From NCBI GenBank assembly GCA_016716065.1, contig JADJXA010000015.1:1-64000 (forward strand): a DNA stretch of 64,000 bases, given 5' to 3'. Below are positions 8,271 through 17,634 of the stretch, piece after piece. The stretch's first letter is position 1, and each line of letters starts with the position of its first letter. Both the position numbers and the translations under genes were made by a program. The notes beneath the pieces are model-generated. The model ran no database searches. It was not told the DNA's origin and was given only the letters and a program-made list of their open reading frames with translations. This DNA is from Candidatus Leptovillus gracilis. GTDB lineage: Bacteria > Chloroflexota > Anaerolineae > Promineifilales > Promineifilaceae.

Positions 8271-9440
8271 GTGAGCGAGGCGCACTTGATGGCTGAAGAC
8301 GACACAGGATTGACAGTAAAAGAGAACCATCGCCTGGCGCGGCAAGGTGATCTGGCTTTTATTGGCGTGGCGGCGAATCAGGCAGCGGCCCACTACAGTT
8401 TTGCCGATTACCGGCAGCGCCGGGCGAAAAAGACAATTCGCACACAAACGGCCGCTTTGCTCTTATGGGTGCAATATCTGGAATACATTGGCGCAGCGAC
8501 CCGTCTTCTGGCCGATGCGGCAACCTGGGCTGACGGGTGTTTTACACCGCGGCAGCAGCGCGAATCGGCACGATATGCAGAAACGCAGGCTGTCGCCCTG
8601 CCCCAGATATGGGCGGCGGCTTACTGCCAAAACACGCCGGCCGCCTGGGAAGGCATTACTTGGGGTTTGGTTGAAGGTTATGTTAAGTGGTTGCTGACCC
8701 AAGGCTACAGCATCGCCACCGTGAATAACCGCCTGTCGGCCATTAAGGTGTACACACGTCTGGCTGCCAAAGCCGGCGTCATTACGCCTGCCGAGCAGGC
8801 GCTTATCCGGGAAGTGCGCGGTTATGGCGCAACTGAAGGCAAGCGGGTGGACGAAGTCCGCGAACAGACCAGAGTGGGATACAAGAAAGAAACGGCCGTT
8901 GTCCTGACCGCCCAACAAGCCAGCCAACTGAAGAAAAAGCATCCAACCACCCCCCAGGGCATCCGTGACCGGCTGATGATTGCTCTATTTTTGGACCTGG
9001 GACTGCGCGCCAGCGAAGTGGCTGGGCTGAGGGTGGAAGACCTGGCAGAACGTGGCTACGCCACCGTGCACCGCCAAAAAACGGACACGACAGACCGCAT
9101 GAAGTTATCGGCCGACATCATGCAGGCTTTGCAAGATTATCGGCCATTTTTGCGCCAAAGTGGTATCCTACTGCGTGGGAGCCGCAAGAATGGGCAGTTA
9201 ACAGATGAAGTGATGTCTGTGCGCGCCATAGGTAGTCGCATCAAGTTGTTGGGGCGAGATATTTTGGGTGTGTGGGAACTGAGTCCCCACGACCTGCGGC
9301 ACACCTGGGCGACACAGGCGGCCAGGAACAGCAGCCCTTTTGTGCTGCGCGATGCTGGCGGTTGGTCGAATATGCAGACGCCCAGCCGCTACGTCGAACG
9401 AGCGGAAGTGGTAAACGAGGGCATCGAACTGGATTATTGA
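8271..9440 (+). CDS. Tyrosine recombinase / phage-type integrase
   Basis: 389 residues. The C-terminal catalytic domain shows the active-site set: R in LGLRASEVAGLRVEDL, K in HRQKTDT, HxxR as HDLRHTWAT, W in GGWSNMQ and the nucleophile Y in SRYVE. The N-terminal half carries a SAM-like core-binding domain (TWGLVEGYVKWLLTQGYSIATVNNRLSAIK). Length exceeds XerC/XerD (about 300), so it is more like an integron- or element-borne integrase. GTG at 8271 is used; an ATG at 8289 with GAGG upstream is a real alternative. No attachment-site pair or element cargo is visible, so its target is unknown. Confidence 0.88.
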   Translation: MSEAHLMAEDDTGLTVKENHRLARQGDLAFIGVAANQAAAHYSFADYRQRRAKKTIRTQTAALLLWVQYLEYIGAATRLLADAATWADGCFTPRQQRESARYAETQAVALPQIWAAAYCQNTPAAWEGITWGLVEGYVKWLLTQGYSIATVNNRLSAIKVYTRLAAKAGVITPAEQALIREVRGYGATEGKRVDEVREQTRVGYKKETAVVLTAQQASQLKKKHPTTPQGIRDRLMIALFLDLGLRASEVAGLRVEDLAERGYATVHRQKTDTTDRMKLSADIMQALQDYRPFLRQSGILLRGSRKNGQLTDEVMSVRAIGSRIKLLGRDILGVWELSPHDLRHTWATQAARNSSPFVLRDAGGWSNMQTPSRYVERAEVVNEGIELDY

Positions 9441-9460
9441 GCGGTGGTTGGGTACAACAG

Positions 9461-10048
9461 ATGCAGCATCTCTTTTTGGTTCGTCATTCAGCGGTGATGG
9501 TAAGGCCGCGTATTCCGGTGGCAGAATGGGCGCTTTCGGGCAACGGCCGTTCCCTCTGCCACACTCTGGCCCAAACATTGGCTGCCCACCCCACCCCACC
9601 AACCCGCATCATTACCAGCCTGGAACGCAAAGCGGGAGAGACTGGCGAAATCCTGGCCGCTGATTGGAATATACCCTGTCAAGCCAAGCCAGGATTGCAT
9701 GAACACGAACGACAGAGCACGCCTTTCTTCACGGATCAAGCCGCGTTTGCGACGGCCGTTTCCCAATTCTTCTCCCATCCGAACAAACTGGTGCTGGGTG
9801 AGGAAACGGCCGTTGCCGCCTTCAACCGGTTCGATACGGCCGTGCGCCAACAAATCGCCGCTTACCCCAATGATACCCTGGCCCTTGTTACCCACGGGAC
9901 CGTGCTGAGTCTGTTCATCAGCCGCTATAACGGTTTCATTGAACCGTTTTCTTTCTGGCAATCCCTCACCATGCCCGCCGCCTTTTTGATGACACTCCCC
10001 AATCTCTGTCTCAAGACCTCCTTTCTGGTCCAACCTTATAGCAGCTGA
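9461..10048 (+). CDS. Histidine phosphatase family protein
   Basis: 195 residues from ATG 9461. MQHLFLVRHSAV near the N-terminus is the phosphoglycerate-mutase-like motif with catalytic His9 and Arg8, and THGTVLSLFI supplies the second conserved histidine. IITSLERKAGETGEILA is the usual phosphate-pocket segment. Short histidine phosphatases dephosphorylate small metabolites or proteins; the substrate is unknown. An upstream extension of the frame overlaps the recombinase gene and is rejected. It follows the recombinase by 20 bases. Confidence 0.82.
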   Translation: MQHLFLVRHSAVMVRPRIPVAEWALSGNGRSLCHTLAQTLAAHPTPPTRIITSLERKAGETGEILAADWNIPCQAKPGLHEHERQSTPFFTDQAAFATAVSQFFSHPNKLVLGEETAVAAFNRFDTAVRQQIAAYPNDTLALVTHGTVLSLFISRYNGFIEPFSFWQSLTMPAAFLMTLPNLCLKTSFLVQPYSS

Positions 10049-10361
10049 ATGCAAACAGGCAAAGGAGCAAAAAGGCGTATGCCTTGCCTCCCGCCTGTCT
10101 CGCCCCTCTTTGTCCCCATTGGGCGAGACGGCGCGGGAAAATGCCGTTCGGCGCGGCTGCTGCCTGTCTGCGCCGTCCCGCCCCTACTGTCACACCAGGG
10201 CAAATTGAAAATTGCTGGCCGAAAGTCCATGTTTTTTCTGTCCGTGAGGAAGTTGGTATAATAACGATGTGTGTCGCTCAACCAACCTGGAGCCTGACAT
10301 ACGGACTATTCTGTCGAACGTTCACACCCCACAAATTTCCCGTACATTTTAGGAGGTATAC
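10049..10361. other. Intergenic: GC-rich inverted repeats and promoter-like box
   Basis: No gene seen. Two overlapping inverted repeats occur: gtctcgccc (10097-10105) with gggcgagac (10131-10139), and gacggcgc (10137-10144) with gcgccgtc (10170-10177). The arms share gac, so the two hairpins compete. Further on, TATAAT at 10257-10262 is a plausible -10 box for the aldehyde dehydrogenase gene, without a good -35. A strong ribosome site, AGGAGG, precedes the ATG at 10362. Confidence 0.5.
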
Positions 10362-11921
10362 ATGTCCGAAGAACGTATAAAAGTCACCTATTCAACCCTG
10401 GCCAGCCCTAATCCCAGACTGCATCAACTCTATGAAGAAGCAGTTGAACGAGCAAAAGCCAACTTTGGCAAAAACTATCCCCTGTTCATCAACGGCGAAG
10501 AGCGCTTTGCCGAAAAGTCGTTTGCCAAGCGCAGCCCCATCAATCTTGATTGGGTGATGGGTCATTTTCAATATGGCACAGAGCAAGATGTGGAAGACGC
10601 CATCGCCGCCGCCAAAGCCGCTTTTCCCCACTGGAGCGGACTGCCCTGGCAAGAGCGCATCGCCATCATGCGTAAAGCGGCCGATCTGATCAGCGACCGT
10701 CTCTTCGACATGGGGGCCAACATGAGCCTGGAAATCGGCAAAAATCGCCTGGAAGCGTTGGGCGACGTGGAGGAAACGGCCGATCTCATCCGCTATAACT
10801 GCGACGCCATCGAGAAAAACAACAATTTCAGCTTCGATCTTCTGGCCGAAAGCGACAAACACCACAACCGCAGTGTCCTCAAGCCCTACGGCGTCTGGGT
10901 GGTCATTTCTCCCTTTAATTTCCCCGGCGCGTTGGCCGGTGGTCCGGCCGGCGCAGCGCTCATCGCCGGTAACACCGTTGTCTTAAAACCGGCTACCGAC
11001 ACGCCACTAACCGCCTGGTTCCTCACCGAATGTTTCCGCGACGCTGGCGTCCCGGCGGGCGCGTTCAACTTCATCACCGGCAGCGGCCGGGTGGTGGGCG
11101 AAAAATTAGTAACGCATCCAGATGTGGCGGGCATCACTTTCACCGGCAGCTATGACGTGGGGATGCACATTTTACGGACGTTTGCCAACGGCCGTTACCC
11201 CCGTCCGGTCATCGCTGAAATGGGTGGCAAAAATCCGGTCATCGTCAGCAAAAAGGCTGACCTGGACAAAGCCGCTATGGGTGTGATGCGTTCCGCCTTT
11301 GGCCTGCAAGGCCAGAAATGCTCCGCCTGCTCCCGCGTCTACGTCCACGCCGACGTCAAAAACGCTTTCATGGACAAACTCCTGGCGCTGACCAAAGAAA
11401 TCCACGTCGGCGACCCCACTAACAAAGAAAATTGGATGGGACCGGTAGCCAACAAAGGCGCCTTCGACGATTACATGCAGTTTGTGGCCGACTTGCGCGC
11501 CGCTGGCGACATTGTGTTTGGCGGCGAGGCGCTGCCCGGCAATGGCTACTTTGCCGCCCCGACCATCGTGGACAATCTGCCCCACGATCATTATCTGTGG
11601 AAGCAGGAAATGTTCCTGCCCATCGTTACTGTCCACCCCTTCACTGACCTGGAAGATGCAATGGCCAAAGCCAACGATGTGGAATACGGCCTGACGGCCG
11701 GTTTCTTCAGCGAAGATGACGCCGAAGTACAGTGGTGGTTGGACAATATCGAGGCCGGCGTTTTGTATGTTAACCGCGCTTCGGGCGCGACCACCGGCGC
11801 ATGGCCTGGCTACCAATCCTTTGGCGGTTGGAAAGGCAGCGGCTCCACCGGCAAAGCGGCCGGCAGCTTCTACTACATCCAACAGTATATGCGCGAACAA
11901 AGCCAGACTATTGTGGCGTGA
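10362..11921 (+). CDS. Aldehyde dehydrogenase, 1-pyrroline-5-carboxylate dehydrogenase-like
   Basis: 519 residues. NAD-binding entry SPFNFPGALAGGPAG near 183, general-base region AEMGGKNPVI near 286, and the catalytic cysteine in GQKCSACSR near 319 are present; GQKCSACSR is typical of P5C dehydrogenases (glutamate semialdehyde to glutamate, proline degradation). The end, GATTGAWPGYQSFGGWKGSGSTGKAAG, also fits that group. No proline dehydrogenase is adjacent, so another semialdehyde substrate is possible. Ribosome site AGGAGG. A stem-loop with a T-run follows, so it is probably monocistronic. Confidence 0.85.
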   Translation: MSEERIKVTYSTLASPNPRLHQLYEEAVERAKANFGKNYPLFINGEERFAEKSFAKRSPINLDWVMGHFQYGTEQDVEDAIAAAKAAFPHWSGLPWQERIAIMRKAADLISDRLFDMGANMSLEIGKNRLEALGDVEETADLIRYNCDAIEKNNNFSFDLLAESDKHHNRSVLKPYGVWVVISPFNFPGALAGGPAGAALIAGNTVVLKPATDTPLTAWFLTECFRDAGVPAGAFNFITGSGRVVGEKLVTHPDVAGITFTGSYDVGMHILRTFANGRYPRPVIAEMGGKNPVIVSKKADLDKAAMGVMRSAFGLQGQKCSACSRVYVHADVKNAFMDKLLALTKEIHVGDPTNKENWMGPVANKGAFDDYMQFVADLRAAGDIVFGGEALPGNGYFAAPTIVDNLPHDHYLWKQEMFLPIVTVHPFTDLEDAMAKANDVEYGLTAGFFSEDDAEVQWWLDNIEAGVLYVNRASGATTGAWPGYQSFGGWKGSGSTGKAAGSFYYIQQYMREQSQTIVA

Positions 11922-11931
11922 TGCCCGTTAA

Positions 11932-11998
11932 CCGTATTTCGTAGTCCGTGATCCATCCGCGCACGGACTACGAAATACGGAATACGGAAGACGGTTTT
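11932..11998 (+). terminator. Palindromic repeat acting as possible terminator (ccgtattccgt family, copy 2)
   Basis: A perfect 19-bp stem, 11932-11950 with 11962-11980, 11-base loop. After it come cggaatacggaagacgg and TTTTT at 11994-11998. The stem core (cgtatttcgtagtccgtg) resembles the repeats at 6734-6810 and 61755-61842, so this is both a dispersed repeat and a plausible transcription stop after the aldehyde dehydrogenase. Confidence 0.6.
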
Positions 11999-12021
11999 TC
12001 GCATCACGATCAATGTGACGT

Positions 12022-12939
12022 ATGACCAACAAACTCATCTCCATGCAGCAAGCGGTAAGCCAGTACGTGCAAGACGGCGATGTGGTGGCGATTGAAGGCT
12101 TTACCGCATTCATCTGTTTTGCCGCCGCCCACGAGATTATTCGCCAGGGCAAGCGCGACCTGACCCTGGCGCGCATGACGCCGGACCTGGTGTATGATCA
12201 GATGATCGCCGCCGGGGTGGCCAAAAAACTGATTTTTAGTTACCTGGGTAATCCGGGCGTGGGCAGCCTGTATGGCATTCGCCGGGCAGTAGAGAAAGGC
12301 ATCCCACGGCCGTTAGAAATCGAAGAATATTCCCACTTTGGCATGGTCGGGCGTTACATTGCCGGGGCCAGCAAGCTACCCTTTTTCCCCTTACGCAGCT
12401 ACACCGGCAGCGACATGGCCGCCGCCAACCCGCTCATCAAACAAGTAGACAGCCCCTATGGCGATGGCCCTATCGCCGTTGTGCCGCCGCTGAATCCCGA
12501 CGTGGCTTTCCTGCACGCCCAACGCGCCGACGCCCAGGGCAACACCCATCTGTGGGGGCTGCTGGGAATGCAAAAAGAGGTCGCCTTTGCCGCCAAAAAA
12601 GTCGTCATTGTGGTGGAAGAAATCGTAGACGAGGCGGTCATCGCCCGTGACCCCAACCGCACCTTAATCCCCGGCCTGGTGGTAGACGCGGTCGTCCATG
12701 AGCCGTATGGCGCGCATCCCAGCTACGTCCAGGGTTACTACGATCGGGACAACGCTTTTTATCTGGATTGGGCCGAAAGCTCTGGTGACCAGGCAGCGAC
12801 CGAGGCCTGGTTGCAGCAGTGGGTCTACAACGTGCCTGACCGCGCCGCTTATCTGGCGCAGTTGGGCCAGGAACGGCTGGACAGCCTGGCGCCTGGTGAA
12901 TTGTTGGCGGAACCGGTGAATTACGGCCGCTACACCTGA
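12022..12939 (+). CDS. CoA-transferase family I, alpha-type subunit
   Basis: 305 residues with the family I (glutaconate CoA-transferase subunit A-like) fold: DGDVVAIEGFTAFICFAAAHEIIRQGKRDLTLARMTPD at the N-terminus and NPDVAFLHAQRADAQGN in the middle. These enzymes move CoA between carboxylic acids and normally need a beta subunit carrying the catalytic glutamate. No beta subunit follows; the next gene is glgB. So it either pairs with a distant subunit or is an orphan. Acid substrate not deducible. Confidence 0.82.
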   Translation: MTNKLISMQQAVSQYVQDGDVVAIEGFTAFICFAAAHEIIRQGKRDLTLARMTPDLVYDQMIAAGVAKKLIFSYLGNPGVGSLYGIRRAVEKGIPRPLEIEEYSHFGMVGRYIAGASKLPFFPLRSYTGSDMAAANPLIKQVDSPYGDGPIAVVPPLNPDVAFLHAQRADAQGNTHLWGLLGMQKEVAFAAKKVVIVVEEIVDEAVIARDPNRTLIPGLVVDAVVHEPYGAHPSYVQGYYDRDNAFYLDWAESSGDQAATEAWLQQWVYNVPDRAAYLAQLGQERLDSLAPGELLAEPVNYGRYT

Positions 12940-13037
12940 GCCTGATTGTCGCAATAGTTACAGTCTGTTGTTTTCACCCAACCCCCTTCGACCAGACAAA
13001 CGCCTGGCCGAATACAAACCTTGAGGGGAATAGAGAG

Positions 13038-14090
13038 ATGATTCAATACCCCACACTGCCCGATGGGGCTGTAGACGCTATCCTCCATGCCTATCATGGC
13101 GATCCATTCTCTGTGTTAGGACCCCATGATTACGAAAACGGCCTGATTGTACGCGCCTTTTTGCCCTTTGCCTCCGCCGTATCCCTGCTGCCAGCCGACA
13201 AAACCGCCGCCCTGCCCATGAACAAATCCCATGAAGGTGGCTTGTTTGAGGTGTACCTGCCCGGCAAACAGCTACCCTATGATTATCAGCTTCAGGTGGT
13301 GGCGTATGCCGGCGAAACCCAGGTGCTGGATGATCCGTACAATTTCCCGCCGGTTCTCTCCCATTTCGACGAACACCTGATGGCTGAAGGCACGCATATG
13401 CAAATTTACACCAGGTTGGGGGCGCATCTAACCACCGCCAACGGCCGTTCTGGAGTCTATTTTGCCGTGTGGGCCCCCGACGCCATTCGCGTCAGCGTGG
13501 TCGGCGAGTTTAATGCCTGGGACGGCCGTCGCCACCCCATGCGCTTCCACCACGACACCGGCGTCTGGGAGCTGTTTGTCCCTGGTTTAGGTGAAGGCGT
13601 TCTCTACAAATACGAAATCAAAACCCGCTACCAGGGCTATATCGTCACCAAAAGCGACCCGGTTGGCTTTTTCGCCGAACTGCGCCCCAAAACCGCTTCC
13701 ATTGTCTGGGACATCAACAAATACCAGTGGCAAGACGCCCAATGGCTGGCTGACCGACCGCAGCGCAACGGCCTGAACGCACCCATCAACATCTACGAAG
13801 TCCATCTTGGCTCCTGGCAGCGCAAAAACATCTGGGAATGGCTCACTTACAAAGAGCTGGCCGAGACGCTCGTGCCCTACGTCCAGAAAATGGGCTACAC
13901 CCACATCGAACTGCTGCCGGTGGCCGAGTATCCCTTCGATGGCTCCTGGGGCTACCAGGTGACAGGCTACTTCGCCCCCACCAGCCGCTTTGGCACACCC
14001 GACGATTTTCAGGCGTTTATAGACACCTGCCATCAGGCCGGGCATTGGTGTTATCTTGGACTGGGTTCCGGCCCACTTCCCCACCGATGA
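13038..14090 (+). CDS. glgB: Glycogen branching enzyme, N-terminal part of frameshifted gene
   Basis: Encodes the N-terminal CBM48-like modules and the start of the GH13 barrel: DAILHAYHGDPFSVLGPH at the N-terminus, YFAVWAPDAIRVSVVGEFNAWDG, and IYEVHLGSWQRK, then GYTHIELLPVAEYPFDGSWGYQ. The enzyme forms alpha-1,6 branches in glycogen. After HQAG the frame becomes nonsense (HWCYLGLG) and stops at 14090. An extra G in the GGG run at 14040-14042 explains it: deleting one base restores AGIGVILDWVPAHFP. Good ribosome site (GAGG) before 13038. Together with the next entry the intact enzyme would be about 736 residues, the usual size. Confidence 0.88.
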   Translation: MIQYPTLPDGAVDAILHAYHGDPFSVLGPHDYENGLIVRAFLPFASAVSLLPADKTAALPMNKSHEGGLFEVYLPGKQLPYDYQLQVVAYAGETQVLDDPYNFPPVLSHFDEHLMAEGTHMQIYTRLGAHLTTANGRSGVYFAVWAPDAIRVSVVGEFNAWDGRRHPMRFHHDTGVWELFVPGLGEGVLYKYEIKTRYQGYIVTKSDPVGFFAELRPKTASIVWDINKYQWQDAQWLADRPQRNGLNAPINIYEVHLGSWQRKNIWEWLTYKELAETLVPYVQKMGYTHIELLPVAEYPFDGSWGYQVTGYFAPTSRFGTPDDFQAFIDTCHQAGHWCYLGLGSGPLPHR

Positions 14091-15249
14091 ACATGGCCTG
14101 AGTTTCTTCGACGGCACACATCTATACGAACACGCCGATCCGCGCCAGGGAGCGCATCCCGATTGGGGCACACTGATTTTTAATTACGGCCGTACCGAAG
14201 TCCGCCAATTCCTCATCAGCAACGCTCTCTTCTGGCTGGACAAATATCACATAGACGGCCTGCGCGTAGACGCTGTGGCCTCCATGCTTTACCTGGACTT
14301 TTCCCGCGAACCGGGCCAGTGGGTTCCCAACCGCTACGGCGGCCGCGAAAACCTGGAAGCCATCGAATTTATTCGCATGTTCAACCAGCGTTTGCACGAA
14401 TCCTACCCCGACGTGCTGACCATCGCCGAAGAGTCCACCGCCTGGCCCGGCGTTACTCGCCCGGTGGCCGACGGCGGCCTGGGTTTCGACCTGAAATGGA
14501 ACATGGGCTGGATGCACGACACCCTGGAATACATCAAAAACGAACCCATCCACCGCGCCTACCACCACGGCATGTTGACCTTTTCTCTGCTTTACGCCTT
14601 CAGCGAACATTTCCTGCTGCCCTTCTCGCACGATGAGGTGGTCCACCTGAAACGCAGCATGTTGGACAAAATGCCCGGCGATGTCTGGCAGCGCTTTGCC
14701 AATGTGCGCCTGTTATACGGCTACCAATACGGCCACCCCGGCAAAAAATTAACCTTCATGGGCGGTGAGATTGGGCAGTGGCGCGAATGGAGCGAAGAGC
14801 GCAGCCTGGATTGGGCGCTGGTCGAATCGGGGGCCGACGACGGCCGTCACGCCAAGCTGCAGACCTACGTCGCCGACCTAAACCACCTATACAAAACCCA
14901 ACCCGCCCTTTACGAAGAGGATTACTCCTGGGATGGTTTCACCTGGATTGACTTCCAGAACAACCAGATCAGCGTATTGGCTTTTGCCCGCCACGCGCCA
15001 CAAAGCGGCGAAACTATCCTGGTGGTCTGCAACTTCACCCCTGTTGTGCGCCAGAATTACCGCTTAGGTGTTTTGCAAGAAGGCAGCTACCAGGAAATTC
15101 TAAACAGCGACGCCGAAAAATATGGCGGCAGCAATGTGCTGAATCCCGGCGCTCTGGGCAGCACTCCTACCCGCTGGTACGACCAGCCTTACTCTATCGA
15201 ACTGACCTTGCCGCCGCTTGGGGTAATCTATCTCAAGAAAGTGGATTAA
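14056..15249 (+). CDS. glgB: Glycogen branching enzyme, C-terminal part of frameshifted gene
   Basis: Carries the catalytic core: nucleophile region IDGLRVDAVASMLYLD, acid/base region LTIAEESTAWPGVTR, and FSHDEVVH with the third acidic residue, followed by the C-terminal beta domain (VVCNFTPVVRQNYRLG). It continues the upstream fragment in the next frame; homology really begins near 14043, before the nominal ATG at 14056. Both catalytic acids are here while the CBM48 modules are in the other fragment, so neither half should work alone. A single-base homopolymer difference makes sequencing error as likely as true inactivation. Confidence 0.88.
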   Translation: MDWVPAHFPTDEHGLSFFDGTHLYEHADPRQGAHPDWGTLIFNYGRTEVRQFLISNALFWLDKYHIDGLRVDAVASMLYLDFSREPGQWVPNRYGGRENLEAIEFIRMFNQRLHESYPDVLTIAEESTAWPGVTRPVADGGLGFDLKWNMGWMHDTLEYIKNEPIHRAYHHGMLTFSLLYAFSEHFLLPFSHDEVVHLKRSMLDKMPGDVWQRFANVRLLYGYQYGHPGKKLTFMGGEIGQWREWSEERSLDWALVESGADDGRHAKLQTYVADLNHLYKTQPALYEEDYSWDGFTWIDFQNNQISVLAFARHAPQSGETILVVCNFTPVVRQNYRLGVLQEGSYQEILNSDAEKYGGSNVLNPGALGSTPTRWYDQPYSIELTLPPLGVIYLKKVD

Positions 15250-15255
15250 ACAGCA

Positions 15256-15288
15256 AAAGCTGACAGGTCTTGCACACCTGTCAGCTTT
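15256..15288 (+). terminator. Hairpin after glgB
   Basis: 13-bp perfect stem (aaagctgacaggt at 15256-15268 with acctgtcagcttt at 15276-15288), 7-base loop, only a short T-run at the stem end. Probable weak intrinsic terminator between glgB and the isomerase gene. Confidence 0.5.
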
Positions 15289-15300
15289 GCCTGAAAGCCC

Positions 15301-16311
15301 ATGCCAGAATCACACCGCTTGTACCCACTGCTGTTTACCCCGGTTCTGAAGGATTATGTTTGGGGCGGACGCGGCCTGGAAACAAAATTGGGGCGGCCGT
15401 TACCCCCCGGTATCATCGCCGAAAGCTGGGAAATCGCCGCTCATCCAGATGGGGCATCGGTGGTGGCTAACGGCCGTTTCGCCGGTCTAACCCTCACCCA
15501 ACTGCACCAGCAGCTTGGCCTGGACCTTATCGGCGTCCACAACGACTGGGCGCAGCAGCGCCAAAAATTCCCGCTGCTCATCAAACTGCTAGACGCCAAC
15601 GACGCCCTCTCGGTGCAAGTTCATCCCAACGACGACTATGCCCTGGCCCACGAAGGCAATGAATTGGGCAAAACGGAGATGTGGGTGGTGCTGCAAGCGG
15701 CCCCAGACGCGGCCGTCATTCTGGGTCTCAGCCGCCCAACCACGCCGGCCGAATTTCGCGCCGCCATCGAGTCTGGCGACCTGTCGCCTTACCTGCACCG
15801 CATCCCCGTGCAGGCTGGCGACGTGGTCTGCGTGCCCAGCGGCTCGCTTCACGCCATTCTCGGCGGCCTGCTCATCGCCGAAATCCAGCAAAACTCCAAT
15901 ACGACTTACCGGGTGTATGATTGGAACCGGACGCAAAATGGCAAGGCACGGCCGTTGCACATAGACCGCGCCCTGGACGTGATCAACTTCCAACAAATCC
16001 AACCCCCCCTCTGCCAGCCAGAGCCGTTGACCGAACCGGCAGCGGTAGTCGGCGTGCGCCGCTGGCGCTTGTGCCAAAACCGCTATTTTGTCACCGAACG
16101 GGTGGAGATGGACGCCGGAGCGACCTACCAGGGAACCTGCGATGGCCGCAGCCTGGAGATTTGGGGGCTGCTTGATGGGGATGTAGCCATCAATACGGTG
16201 GGGTTAACGGCCGTGCGCTTCGCCCTGCTGCCCGCTGCTCTGGGCGATTTTGTCATTCAGGCCCACGTGCCATCCACCCTGCTGCGCACCTACGTCCGCT
16301 CCCCCCACTGA
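15301..16311 (+). CDS. manA: Mannose-6-phosphate isomerase, class I
   Basis: 336 residues. The type I zinc site is visible: QVHPND (Gln and His ligands), the Glu in GKTEMWVV, and the His in PSGSLHAI. WGGRGLETKLG and AESWEIAAHPDG are the usual N-terminal motifs of the short bacterial form. It interconverts mannose-6-phosphate and fructose-6-phosphate, linking mannose use or mannosyl donor synthesis to glycolysis. It lies 51 bases after glgB on the same strand, which suggests a shared carbohydrate role. It converges on the DUF58 gene with nine bases between the stops. Confidence 0.88.
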   Translation: MPESHRLYPLLFTPVLKDYVWGGRGLETKLGRPLPPGIIAESWEIAAHPDGASVVANGRFAGLTLTQLHQQLGLDLIGVHNDWAQQRQKFPLLIKLLDANDALSVQVHPNDDYALAHEGNELGKTEMWVVLQAAPDAAVILGLSRPTTPAEFRAAIESGDLSPYLHRIPVQAGDVVCVPSGSLHAILGGLLIAEIQQNSNTTYRVYDWNRTQNGKARPLHIDRALDVINFQQIQPPLCQPEPLTEPAAVVGVRRWRLCQNRYFVTERVEMDAGATYQGTCDGRSLEIWGLLDGDVAINTVGLTAVRFALLPAALGDFVIQAHVPSTLLRTYVRSPH

Positions 16312-16320
16312 CAACCGCCA

Positions 16321-17631
16321 TCACACCGTAAACCGATTTGCCCGACTAAACCCCTGGCTGAGAACGGCCGTTAAATTGTCCCCACGCCGCACCAGGTAAG
16401 CCATCATGCCGCTGCTTTGCAGCAGCGCCGCCAGCGTGGCTCCAGAACGACGGCCGCCAAACGATTCCGGATCAATCAACACCGTCACCAGCCGCAGCCC
16501 GCGCCGTGACAACTGCCGGGCAGACGTGGCCCACGCTTCTTGCGCCGTTGGCGTCACCACAATCAACGTCGTGCCCCGCGGGAACAGGTAAGATTCGGCG
16601 TGCAGCATATCGGCCAGCGGCACGCGCCCCTGCGCCCGCAGCACCGACAGCGTTTCCAGAATGCGGTTAATTTGCCGCTCGCCCCGGTCGGGCTGCACCA
16701 CTTCATTAGACTGTCCATACGCCAACATCCCCACGGCCCGGTTATTGCGTAAGAAATGCTGCGCCAACGAGGCCGCCACCGTAACCGTATATTCCTCGGT
16801 GGCGTCTGGCAGCGCAAAATCCTCCAGGCTCAACCAATCCAACAGGTCGGGCGGCCGTTCTTCGACAGGAGGCGGCTGCTGGCGCGGCGCGATGTGGCCG
16901 AAGACGGCCATGTCCGGCACAATCCAGATGTCGGCCATGGGGTCTAATTCAAACTCTTTGACGATGAGGCGGTCGCGGCGGGCAGTGCTGCGCCAATGAA
17001 TACGGCCAAAACTGTCGCCGGGCGCATAATCGCGCACGCCAGAGGCGTTGGTGGTGATATATTGTGTGCGGCGGCGCAGGGCGTCGCCACCGGGCAGCAG
17101 GCCGATCGGCAGCGTAAACTGATAGATGTCGAAAGTCAGCGGATAGATGACGACGTTGGACGTGGCCGCCAGGTCGCGCTGCATGGGGAACAGGCCAAAG
17201 GGATCGCTGGTGCGCAAACGGATGGGGCCTAACTGGTAACGGCCGCGTTCCCGGCATACAGTGATGGTGCGCCAGGTATACGAGCCTCTTGGCCCCAGAT
17301 TGCTAACCACCTGGCTGGTTCGGTGGCCCGGCACATCGGAAAAGTCGCGGATTTCCAGCCACAATTTGGGCAAAATGCTGGTATTGCGAATGGTGAAGCG
17401 CTCTTCTAACGGCCGTCCCACCTGGGTACGCCGCACTCTGGTAGCCCGCGACAGATAGACCCAATTCAGGTTCACCCACGCCCAGAAAAAAGAGAGGATC
17501 AACAGCAGGCCCAGCATGTAGGCCAGGTCGAACAGAATGTCGCGGCCGGTGGCCAGCCCGCCAATCAAGGCCAGCAGCGCCAACCCAAATACGGCCGTGC
17601 GCCGCTGCTTCAACTGATTCACCAGAGACAA
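16321..17631 (-). CDS. DUF58 domain protein
   Basis: 436 residues. Two hydrophobic helices at the N-terminus (about 12-50) anchor it; the DUF58 signature DYAPGDSFGRIHWRSTARRDRLIVKEFE is clear near residue 200, and a VWA-like fold follows. DUF58 proteins are regularly paired with MoxR ATPases and work with them in protein maturation or complex assembly; exact clients are seldom known. The MoxR gene lies three bases upstream, so they form an operon. Confidence 0.88.
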   Translation of the reverse strand: MSLVNQLKQRRTAVFGLALLALIGGLATGRDILFDLAYMLGLLLILSFFWAWVNLNWVYLSRATRVRRTQVGRPLEERFTIRNTSILPKLWLEIRDFSDVPGHRTSQVVSNLGPRGSYTWRTITVCRERGRYQLGPIRLRTSDPFGLFPMQRDLAATSNVVIYPLTFDIYQFTLPIGLLPGGDALRRRTQYITTNASGVRDYAPGDSFGRIHWRSTARRDRLIVKEFELDPMADIWIVPDMAVFGHIAPRQQPPPVEERPPDLLDWLSLEDFALPDATEEYTVTVAASLAQHFLRNNRAVGMLAYGQSNEVVQPDRGERQINRILETLSVLRAQGRVPLADMLHAESYLFPRGTTLIVVTPTAQEAWATSARQLSRRGLRLVTVLIDPESFGGRRSGATLAALLQSSGMMAYLVRRGDNLTAVLSQGFSRANRFTV

Positions 17632-17634
17632 AGG

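Noticed and set aside
8271..9440. XerC or XerD
   Set aside because: Longer by about 90 residues than Xer proteins, no partner or dif-like site here, and poor fit of the active-site surroundings.
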